Translations under genes and position numbers: made by a program
The notes under the pieces: model-generated
What the model saw: only the letters and a program-made list of their open reading frames with translations
Database searches by the model: none
What the model was told of the DNA's origin: nothing
Source: JAFDVL01 sp043736395
Lineage (GTDB): Bacteria; Acidobacteriota; Blastocatellia; RBC074
Assembly: GCA_043736395.1 (NCBI GenBank)
Contig: JAYTCQ010000027.1
Span: 1 to 5,225 of the forward strand
Reading direction: 5' to 3'
DNA: 5,225 nucleotides
Shown: positions 1 to 5,225 of the stretch, piece after piece
How the letters are laid out: each line of letters starts with the position of its first letter
Position numbering within the stretch: the stretch's first letter is position 1

Positions 1-1424
1 AATTGGGCAGTGTCGTGCTGCCCATCCATCAACTGCAACAGGCGCAGCGTCAACGGCGCTTCGATGTCCACCGAAGCATGCAACAAATTACTGATGACAT
101 CCTGTCGCACTGCCTGCCAACGCGCTAAGACTGTAGTCTTCGGATGTGATCCGACCTCGGCGGCGATTTTCAAATCCACCGTTCGCAGTTCAACGACGTC
201 GGCGCAGTACGCCGAATATAAAATTTCGCAAATCATGTTTTGCTCATCTTCGCTAAAAATTTTATCGGGATGAAGGCGACGAGAAGCGCGTAAAATAAGC
301 TCCGCAAAACCCACCGTGCGGGGGCGAATGGTGGCGAGTTCCACCAACACGGCTTTCGCCGCAGGAAAATCTGTTCGTAATTTTGTGCGCTCGCTGACTT
401 TGAATTCTTCAATCACTCCGACAGCAAGATTGATTTCACCAAGATTTTTTAAGCCTGGCGCGGAGATAAAAAATTCTTTGATAAGCTGTGGTTTCGGCTT
501 TCGATCCAGTTTTACTTCGGTAGGACAGATCAAAGTCTGACGAAAAATTCGGCATTTTAGATAATCCATGTACTGCTCTTTGAGGATCAAATTTTCATCA
601 CCAAATTGATTCAGAACTGCCTGTACTTCTTCCGGAAAATACACTGGATTTGTTTCGCAAAAATCAGCTTCGCTCAAATATTGCAGCCCTTGCTGTGCTG
701 CCTGTCCGGCGAATTGATAAAAATAAAACGCCGTATTTTCTTCGGCGAGAATGTCGTGATAGATGCCTTCACGGTGCCGAAATCCTTCGAGTTCCTCCAA
801 ATTATTTGTGATCAAATGACCAAATAAATCAGCCTTGGCATTTTCTGTATTTTCAAAGCGTTTGAGAATTAATTGCAGCAGCGCCAATCCTTGCGTCACT
901 TTTTCTATCGGCTCATTGATGCTGCGCGTGTGCATCCGCATCATGTCGCGTGGCATCTGTCGCAGGTAATGTCCGGGATAGGCGTTGTAGCTGATATAGG
1001 CAATGCCCTGCTCATTCAAATGCTGGCGGCAAACTTTCAGCAGTTGTTCTCTCACTGGTTGTGGAACCCATGAATAGACGCCGTGCGCGATGATGTAATC
1101 AAATTTTCCGAGCGATTCATTGACCTGCATGATGTCGGCACGATGCAGATGTAAATTCTTGAAGTTAAGTTCCGCGACAGCGCGTTGCCCTTCTTCAATT
1201 GGCGGAGTGGCCAAATCAATGCCGACAAATTCACTGTTTGGGAAAGCTTCCGCCATTGGATAAAAATTCGCGCCAGTTCCACAACCAAGTTCCAGCACAC
1301 GACATTGCTCAATCGGTGCAGGATTCATTCCATGTAATTTCGCAATCGTCGCCATCCGGTCTGGATGCGTTTGCGAGAACGGATAACAGGGATATTCAAC
1401 TTGATCGTAAGAATTTACTTCCAT
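1..1424 (-). CDS. SAM-dependent methyltransferase with methyltransferase regulatory domain (3' end outside window)
   Basis: The frame opens at the ATG at 1424-1422 and stays open for 474 codons to the window edge, so the C-terminus is missing. A TAG lies in frame just upstream (six codons before the ATG), which fixes this ATG as the earliest possible ATG start; a weak GAGA ribosome-binding site sits 8 nt before it. The N-terminal class I methyltransferase fold is clear: SAM-binding motif I VLELGCGTGANFYPMA at about residues 43-58, the acidic strand-2 motif FVGIDLA at about 66-72, and FDYIIAHGVYSWVP at about 108-121. The middle, about 205-300, ends in DYLKCRIFRQTLIC, which resembles the methyltransferase regulatory domain (PF10119 type). 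The rest resembles the C-terminal part of the same protein class. That class includes the rickettsial lysine methyltransferases PKMT1/PKMT2 that modify the outer-membrane protein OmpB. Substrate here is unknown; protein lysine methylation is an inference from family. It lies 55 bp after the cysteine protease gene on the same strand, so it is probably the distal part of the T6SS operon. No frameshift was seen over the whole translated length. Confidence 0.88.
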   Translation of the reverse strand, partial: MEVNSYDQVEYPCYPFSQTHPDRMATIAKLHGMNPAPIEQCRVLELGCGTGANFYPMAEAFPNSEFVGIDLATPPIEEGQRAVAELNFKNLHLHRADIMQVNESLGKFDYIIAHGVYSWVPQPVREQLLKVCRQHLNEQGIAYISYNAYPGHYLRQMPRDMMRMHTRSINEPIEKVTQGLALLQLILKRFENTENAKADLFGHLITNNLEELEGFRHREGIYHDILAEENTAFYFYQFAGQAAQQGLQYLSEADFCETNPVYFPEEVQAVLNQFGDENLILKEQYMDYLKCRIFRQTLICPTEVKLDRKPKPQLIKEFFISAPGLKNLGEINLAVGVIEEFKVSERTKLRTDFPAAKAVLVELATIRPRTVGFAELILRASRRLHPDKIFSEDEQNMICEILYSAYCADVVELRTVDLKIAAEVGSHPKTTVLARWQAVRQDVISNLLHASVDIEAPLTLRLLQLMDGQHDTAQ

Positions 1425-1479
1425 CGCGCTTATCTCATTTGACTATTTTCGACTAACAGTAGGAGGGCTGGATAAAACC

Positions 1480-2004
1480 TTAGCGTTTCCAGTAAATTAA
1501 TTGGAACCAACCCATCGCATAATCAGTCCCTGTGACATTTGTTTTGTTGCCATGGACGAACCAATCTAAATATCGTTTTTTAGTCCCCTCGACATCTAAG
1601 GGCGACACGTCATACCAAGGATCAAAAAATTCGACTTCATCTTCGCTTGCCCCAGTGACAACGACGATATGAGTGTTATTCCCGGATGACCACTTTCCGC
1701 AGGTCCAAATCGGACTGTAGGCCAACTTAGATTTCAGATCATACGCCGAGACGGATTGCCCCAAACCGGTACAGCCCATCCCCAGAGCTTTGGCCGCCTT
1801 ACGATTGTCTCTAAGTTTCAACCCTGCCTTAAATGCCTCATCCACATCTATTTCACCACTGGCTTTTAACTTAGGAACAATTTCACTGGGATCAAGACCT
1901 TTCCAGGTAAACAGCATTTTAAAGCACGTCAGCCAGCATAAACTTGCCGTTTGCTGGGGTAGCGGTGTCATGCCATTTAATGGAACTCTAACCATGTCGC
2001 TCAT
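1480..2004 (-). CDS. papain-like / C39-type cysteine protease, candidate T6SS cargo
   Basis: A 174-residue protein with the layout of a small papain-fold cysteine peptidase. Gln17 and Cys23 in QQTASLCWLTC have the Q-x5-C-W spacing of papain (oxyanion Gln and nucleophile Cys). His112 in NNTHIVVVTG and Asp128 in VEFFDPW complete a probable Cys-His-Asp triad. The stretch PIWTCGKW...THIVVVTG...FFDPW resembles the papain-like cysteine peptidase / C39-like group (AvrRpt2-related, PF12385 or Peptidase_C39_2 type). There is no signal peptide, membrane segment or second domain, so this is essentially a bare catalytic domain. It starts 2 bp after the tssE stop and has its own strong ribosome-binding site inside the end of tssE. 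The tight placement in a T6SS operon suggests a secreted effector or an enzyme acting on a T6SS component. The family call rests on motifs; the effector role is inference. Alternatives are a double-glycine-type maturation protease or a peptidoglycan amidase of NlpC-like fold, both less well matched. Confidence 0.82.
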   Translation of the reverse strand: MSDMVRVPLNGMTPLPQQTASLCWLTCFKMLFTWKGLDPSEIVPKLKASGEIDVDEAFKAGLKLRDNRKAAKALGMGCTGLGQSVSAYDLKSKLAYSPIWTCGKWSSGNNTHIVVVTGASEDEVEFFDPWYDVSPLDVEGTKKRYLDWFVHGNKTNVTGTDYAMGWFQLIYWKR

Positions 2005-2006
2005 AA

Positions 2007-2492
2007 TTATTCTCCTTCCACCATGTACTGCCCAGTCCCTAATTGCAGCACGGTATCAAAGGTGATTGGTTCGGGTACGGGGTCAACTTTCAAACGCGCG
2101 TCTACGCGAAATTTCATGACGCGTTCGTTTTCACGCAGCGGTTCGATGCTGATCGTGACATCCAATAATCGAGGCTCGAAAACGCTGATTGCGGTTTCCA
2201 GAGCGCGGCGAATTTTATTGCGCTCGTTCGTATTTTTCGTGCTGTACGAAGAAAAATCCGGCAAGCCATAATTTGCGACAGAATGCGCCGTTTCTTTCAA
2301 TTCGGAAGAAATTCCCAAAGGAATTTGCCGCGAATTCAAAAGCCATTCCAGATCACGCCGCACAGCTTGCTTGAGCTGCCGTAGGCTCTTTTGACGAGTC
2401 GCTATGGCCTCAGTGGAAATCCCCGGCTCTTCATCAATCAGACGATCAATGATCGAAGGCGTGATCCGAATTTCATTATCGTAACGTGTCAT
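2007..2492 (-). CDS. tssE: T6SS baseplate wedge protein TssE (gp25-like)
   Basis: A 161-residue cytoplasmic protein of the GPW/gp25 family, the T6SS counterpart of the phage T4 baseplate protein gp25, which helps initiate sheath assembly at the baseplate. Family signatures are: the N-terminal TPSIIDRLIDEEPG at residues 11-24; the basic helix VRRDLEWLLNSR at 44-55; SVANYGLPDFSS at 71-82; and the helix ending AISVFEPRLLDV at about 101-112, which contains the conserved FEPRL of gp25-like proteins. A beta-rich C-terminal part follows. The length is normal for TssE. The start is the ATG at 2492-2490, 6 bp after the stop of the metalloprotease gene. No strong Shine-Dalgarno sequence is visible (only GATGAG close to the ATG), so translation may be coupled to the upstream gene. 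Its 3' end carries the ribosome-binding site of the cysteine protease. Confidence 0.93.
   Translation of the reverse strand: MTRYDNEIRITPSIIDRLIDEEPGISTEAIATRQKSLRQLKQAVRRDLEWLLNSRQIPLGISSELKETAHSVANYGLPDFSSYSTKNTNERNKIRRALETAISVFEPRLLDVTISIEPLRENERVMKFRVDARLKVDPVPEPITFDTVLQLGTGQYMVEGE
2011..2017 (-). promoter_or_regulatory. ribosome-binding site of the cysteine protease, inside tssE
   Basis: AAGGAGA on the minus strand, 6 nt before the protease ATG and lying within the last codons of tssE. It fixes the start at 2004 rather than the in-frame Met4, and it indicates efficient translation directly after tssE. Confidence 0.8.
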
Positions 2493-2498
2493 AGCTCA

Positions 2499-3089
2499 TC
2501 AAACTGTATGTCCTGCGCTTTGCAAGATGGACCTCAAAGAAGTTCCCTGCGTTTGTGCAGTGCTCAGATAACCATTCCAAGTGGCCTGAATGTCAGCTCT
2601 CATGCCATGTCGAGTCTGATTATCTGTATCGTAAAGGGTGTTGATGGTCGAACTGAGCGTGTTGTATTCACTGATGATGGATTGCGCTTCTGTAATAGCA
2701 TCCTGCACGGAATTAAAATCCTGCGTTCGAATGGCTCGAATTGCATTCATACAATCGCGACCAACTAACCCTGTGATTTTGTAATGCCCGCGTTCGTGTG
2801 TCAGCAACGCAGCTTTTCGATCCTCTGGCCACGCCATCATCCAGCTGGTTTTCCAGGAATTATTTGCCGGGTCAGGATAAGGATTCATTCGAACATTGAC
2901 GACTAATCCATCTTGAATTCGATAGACCGCAGGAGTTACGCCTACGACTTGTGAAACAGGAATGGTACTAAAACGAAATGTTGCAGCAGTATATGCAGCT
3001 TCAGATTCTTCCTCCGGTTCATCTTCCGTGATTGTGCGAAAGCTGCTCCATCCAATTACTGTGTCCAGTCCATTGATTACAGATGCCAT
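2499..3089 (-). CDS. DUF922-type zinc metalloprotease, candidate T6SS cargo or accessory enzyme
   Basis: A 196-residue protein with a zincin HExxH motif: THERGHYKI, with His98, Glu99 (catalytic) and His102. A second conserved block, YDTDNQTRHG at about 153-162, matches the YD...T.HG signature of the DUF922 family (predicted Zn-dependent proteases); His161 could be the third zinc ligand. An acidic stretch EDEPEEESEA lies near residues 22-31, and the C-terminal half looks helical. No signal peptide or lipobox is seen, although DUF922 proteins are often annotated as secreted, which would fit export by another route. An AGAGG ribosome-binding site lies 7 nt before the ATG. The gene lies between hcp and tssE, after a stem-loop, and its stop is 6 bp before tssE. 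Effectors encoded next to hcp often travel in the Hcp tube, and the size suits that, but cargo status is inference. Substrate unknown. Confidence 0.82.
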   Translation of the reverse strand: MASVINGLDTVIGWSSFRTITEDEPEEESEAAYTAATFRFSTIPVSQVVGVTPAVYRIQDGLVVNVRMNPYPDPANNSWKTSWMMAWPEDRKAALLTHERGHYKITGLVGRDCMNAIRAIRTQDFNSVQDAITEAQSIISEYNTLSSTINTLYDTDNQTRHGMRADIQATWNGYLSTAQTQGTSLRSILQSAGHTV

Positions 3090-3143
3090 AAAACTACCTC
3101 TGAAAAAATTAATGTTTTTCTAAATGGGGGAGATAGTTGCGAC

Positions 3144-3183
3144 AGCGTCAACGATTAAGGCGCTTCCCAAAATCGCTGACGCT
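3144..3183 (-). other. intergenic stem-loop between hcp and metalloprotease gene
   Basis: An inverted repeat with 13-bp arms (3144-3156 and 3171-3183) around a 14-nt loop. All positions pair in the minus-strand RNA, one of them as a G-U wobble. It begins 22 nt after the hcp stop. On the minus strand no U-tract follows, so it is not a classical intrinsic terminator. A 3' stem-loop that protects the hcp message from exonucleases, or an RNA processing site, would allow much more Hcp than downstream products. It could also be a dispersed REP-like repeat. The structure is seen in the sequence; its role is inferred. Confidence 0.6.
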
Positions 3184-3205
3184 CTCGTGACAGTTTTTCT
3201 AATAA

Positions 3206-3694
3206 TTACACCTTGGTGTTTTTCTTCAAATCCCAACCAACTTTGCCCTTGCTGACAACACCGCCATCAGCTTTTTGTTCTTTGTACTCAATCACGACTT
3301 TGGCGAAGTTGAGTGAAATCTGATCGGTCGGCAGAACATCTCCGTGCGATGAGCCACCCGTCTGGAAAGACGAAATCAAGATGTCTTCAAAATCGACAAT
3401 CAAAAATTCATTTTGATCACCGCCCGCTTTACGACAGGCCAGCGTAGCTTTTTTGATGTGCTTACCGCTGGCGCAGGAAATGAATAAATGCGGACTGGCA
3501 CTATTCGTCGGCATCGTGAAATGAAAATCCTGCATTGACACTTTGCCCGCGCCGCCGCCGCCGCCGGAAGAAAAAGAACCCGATTGAGATGCGCCCCACG
3601 AGAATGATTGAATCTCGATCTCCCCTTTGTGTTTAGCGTCGCCGCTTTCGCCCTGGATGCCGTCAATCTTCAAAAAATAATCAGAACTTGCCAT
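3206..3694 (-). CDS. hcp: T6SS tube protein Hcp
   Basis: A 162-residue Hcp1-family protein (PF05638). Hcp forms stacked hexameric rings that make the inner tube propelled out of the cell by sheath contraction; small effectors can be carried in its lumen. Recognisable features are the N-terminus DYFLKIDGIQGES at residues 5-17, KHKGEIEIQSFSWGASQSG at about 21-39, a Gly-rich loop SSGGGGGAGK at about 42-51, QDFHFT at 55-60, a helix SPHLFISCASGKHIKKATL, and a C-terminal strand FAKVVIEYKEQKADGGVVSKGKV ending in GWDLKKN. The length is typical and there is no C-terminal fusion domain, so this is a plain structural Hcp. The start has an excellent ribosome-binding site. It lies 145 bp after tssC and 116 bp before the metalloprotease, larger gaps than those further downstream, which suits separate control of an abundant protein. 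Confidence 0.96.
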   Translation of the reverse strand: MASSDYFLKIDGIQGESGDAKHKGEIEIQSFSWGASQSGSFSSGGGGGAGKVSMQDFHFTMPTNSASPHLFISCASGKHIKKATLACRKAGGDQNEFLIVDFEDILISSFQTGGSSHGDVLPTDQISLNFAKVVIEYKEQKADGGVVSKGKVGWDLKKNTKV

Positions 3695-3700
3695 AAATTA

Positions 3701-3706
3701 CTCCTT
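3701..3706 (-). promoter_or_regulatory. ribosome-binding site of hcp
   Basis: AAGGAG on the minus strand, 6 nt before the hcp ATG. It is among the strongest Shine-Dalgarno matches in the window, consistent with high Hcp output, and it fixes the start at 3694. Confidence 0.85.
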
Positions 3707-3742
3707 AAAACTAAAGCAAACTTAAAAAAATCTGCCGAGGAA

Positions 3743-3770
3743 AATGACGAAAGTTTAGTTTCCCGTCATT
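3743..3770 (-). terminator. possible weak terminator or attenuator hairpin between tssC and hcp
   Basis: Arms AATGACG and CGTCATT (7 bp, 3743-3749 and 3764-3770), with a further AAA/TTT pairing possible inside past a 2-nt bulge. On the minus strand the second arm runs straight into two more T residues, and a run of seven T follows about 13 nt later. The stem has only three G-C pairs and the T-tract next to it is short, so complete termination is unlikely. Partial read-through or mRNA processing between tssC and hcp is more plausible. Confidence 0.35.
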
Positions 3771-3785
3771 AGTTACGTGCGAAGA

Positions 3786-3805
3786 CCAGCAGGCCGCGCC
3801 TGTGG
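3786..3805 (-). other. GC-rich hairpin downstream of tssC
   Basis: A compact inverted repeat: CAGGC and GCCTG around a 3-nt loop, extended by CCA/TGG past a single-base bulge, giving 8 pairs in 20 nt. It lies about 34 nt after the tssC stop and just before the hairpin at 3743-3770. There is no T-tract after it on either strand. It may act with the neighbouring hairpin to set the relative amounts of tssC and hcp message. Confidence 0.4.
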
Positions 3806-3839
3806 TGAAATGATCCTACTGCAAACAACGATGGTGTGG

Positions 3840-5225
3840 TTATTTTGCCTGCTTCGGCAATTCCGCCACCAATCGGAGGGAGACGGATAATTCATCAAGT
3901 TGAAAATGCGGACGCAGAAAAGCGACTGCTTTATAAACGCCCGGTTTGCCGGGGACTTCCACGACATCTACCCGCGCTTCACGCAGCGGATATTGCGCTT
4001 TCGCTGCCTGTCCGGCGTTGTCATCTTCCGTCACATAATTGCGAATCCAGCGATTCAAAAATGTTTCGCATTCGCTGCGTGACATGAAGCTGCCCACCTT
4101 GTCGCGCATCATGGATTTTAAATAATGAGCGAAACGGGAGACCGCAAAGATGTATTGCATTTGCGTGGAAAGTCTGGCGTTAGCATTCGCCGCTTCGGTG
4201 TCGTATTTGCCAGCTTTATTCGCTGATTGCGCACCGAAAAATGCCGCGTAATCCGTGCCTTTACAATGCACCAGTGGAATGAATCCGAGGTCCGCAAATT
4301 CTTTCTCACGGCGATCTGTGATGGCGATTTCCGTCGGACATTTCAACGCCACTTCGCCTTCGTCTGTCGCGAATGTATGCGTCGGCAAGCCCTGCACTAA
4401 TCCGCCGCCTTCAACACCGCGAATGGCGACACACCAGTTGTACATCGCAAACGCTTCGGTCAAACGCGTGCCGAATGAATAGGCCGCATTGCCCCACAAA
4501 TATTTTTTGTGATCTGTGCCGTCTACATCCTCTTCAAAATTGAAGGTTTCGGTCGGTTCCGTATTTGCGCCGTACGGGATGCGCATCAACGTATGCGGCA
4601 AGGTCAAGCCCACATAACGCGAGTCTTCGGATTCGCGGAACGAGCGCCATTTGGCGAATTCCACCTGATCGAAAATTTTGGCTAAATCACGGACTTCGGA
4701 AAGCTGCGTGAAATCATCCCAACCGAATAATTGAGGCGCGGCGGCAGAGATAAACGGCGCGTGCGCCGCGGCTGCTACCTGCGAAATCTTCTCAATCAAC
4801 ATCATATCCTGCGGATGATTGCTGAATTCGTAATCGCCGATCAACGTCCCGAATGGAGCACCGCCAAAGGTTCCGAATTCTTCTTCGTAGACTTTTTTGA
4901 AGAGCGCGGATTGATCGAATTCGGGCGCTTTTTCCAGGTCTTTCAGCAATTCTTTTTTGGCGACGTTCATCACCTTAACTTTAAGATTTGTCCCTGTTTC
5001 ACTCTCAAAAACCAGGTGATGCAGCCCGCGCCATGAACCTTCCAATTTCTGGAAATCTTCATGATGCATGACTTCATTCAATTGCGCCGAAAGCAGCGTA
5101 TCAATCGCAGCGATGCGCGTATTGATCGTGGTTTCCATGTCTTTCGACATGACCAATTGTCCTTGCATAACCTGCTGGACAAATTCAGAAATAATGTCTT
5201 TCGCACGTGCGGTTTGCGTTTCATT
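3840..5225 (-). CDS. tssC: T6SS contractile sheath large subunit TssC (5' end outside window)
   Basis: The C-terminal 461 residues of a TssC/VipB/EvpB protein, which pairs with TssB (VipA) to form the contractile sheath around the Hcp tube in the cytoplasm. An internal ATG at 5168 is available, but the frame stays open upstream for another 19 codons to the window edge, and those residues (NETQTARAKDIISEFVQQV) look like genuine TssC sequence. The true start therefore lies beyond 5225; family members are usually about 490-500 residues, so only a few dozen are missing. Hallmarks in visible numbering: LEGSWRGLHHLV at about 61-72, FGTFGGAPFGTLIGDYEF at about 117-134, SRYVGLTLPHTLMRIPYG at about 202-219, KYLWGNAAYSFGTRLTEAF in the middle, and the conserved end RPHFQLDELSVSLRLVAELP. 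The gene looks intact. The hcp gene follows on the same strand after 145 bp; tssB would be expected just outside the window at higher coordinates. Confidence 0.97.
   Translation of the reverse strand, partial: NETQTARAKDIISEFVQQVMQGQLVMSKDMETTINTRIAAIDTLLSAQLNEVMHHEDFQKLEGSWRGLHHLVFESETGTNLKVKVMNVAKKELLKDLEKAPEFDQSALFKKVYEEEFGTFGGAPFGTLIGDYEFSNHPQDMMLIEKISQVAAAAHAPFISAAAPQLFGWDDFTQLSEVRDLAKIFDQVEFAKWRSFRESEDSRYVGLTLPHTLMRIPYGANTEPTETFNFEEDVDGTDHKKYLWGNAAYSFGTRLTEAFAMYNWCVAIRGVEGGGLVQGLPTHTFATDEGEVALKCPTEIAITDRREKEFADLGFIPLVHCKGTDYAAFFGAQSANKAGKYDTEAANANARLSTQMQYIFAVSRFAHYLKSMMRDKVGSFMSRSECETFLNRWIRNYVTEDDNAGQAAKAQYPLREARVDVVEVPGKPGVYKAVAFLRPHFQLDELSVSLRLVAELPKQAK

Noticed and set aside
10..540. 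Open frames on the plus strand at the low-coordinate end
   Set aside because: They lie antisense to the methyltransferase, whose 474-codon frame with clear SAM motifs explains the coding signal; their translations show no family features.
697..711. 15-bp identical match to 4003-4017
   Set aside because: Both copies encode the residues AGQAA in unrelated proteins; with no extension on either side this looks like chance plus similar codon choice.
1052..1312. Minus-strand open frame of 86 codons overlapping the methyltransferase
   Set aside because: It is an out-of-frame shadow covering the SAM-motif region; the correct frame carries VLELGCGTG and GIDLA.
1460..1467. AGGAGG-like sequence on the plus strand
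   Set aside because: No start codon with a coding frame follows at a suitable distance; it lies in the gap between two minus-strand genes.
3549..3567. GCC-repeat tract as a possible phase-variable microsatellite
   Set aside because: It encodes the Gly-rich loop of Hcp, which is common in Hcp1 proteins; triplet changes would not shift the frame.
3400..3666. Minus-strand frame of 88 codons inside hcp
   Set aside because: Out-of-frame shadow of hcp with low-complexity Ala-rich sequence from the Gly-codon tract.
3840..5168. ATG at 5168 as the tssC start
   Set aside because: The frame remains open to the window edge with residues typical of TssC, and full-length family members are longer; the start lies outside the window.

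Overview
The window is part of a type VI secretion system (T6SS) operon. All six genes lie on the minus strand, so transcription runs from high to low coordinates. In transcription order they are: tssC (sheath large subunit, 5' end outside the window), hcp (inner tube), a DUF922-type HExxH zinc metalloprotease, tssE (gp25-like baseplate wedge subunit), a papain-like/C39-type cysteine protease, and a SAM-dependent methyltransferase with a methyltransferase regulatory domain that runs off the low-coordinate edge. The long open frames on the plus strand look like shadows of these genes.

The host must be a double-membraned (Gram-negative type) bacterium, because sheath, tube and baseplate genes of a contractile T6SS are present. 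By eye the base composition is moderate, with G+C somewhat under half. Ribosome-binding sites are of the AGGAG type. The sequence does not fix the phylum; an acidobacterial or proteobacterial origin would both fit, and I would not assert either.

Layout: 3840-5225 tssC; 3695-3839 a 145-bp spacer with two hairpins and a strong hcp ribosome-binding site; 3206-3694 hcp; 3090-3205 a 116-bp spacer dominated by a 13-bp-arm stem-loop; 2499-3089 metalloprotease; a 6-bp gap; 2007-2492 tssE; a 2-bp gap; 1480-2004 cysteine protease; a 55-bp gap; 1-1424 methyltransferase. The block from the metalloprotease to the cysteine protease is packed tightly enough for translational coupling.

TssC, Hcp and TssE are standard structural parts: contractile sheath, expelled tube and baseplate. 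The unusual part is what sits between them. Two unrelated proteases, one zinc-dependent and one cysteine-dependent, both without a visible signal peptide, are interleaved with core genes. They are followed by a possible protein methyltransferase where tssF/tssG would often be found. The proteases are reasonable candidates for T6SS cargo, with no recognisable immunity gene in view, but this is inferred from gene context and motifs only.
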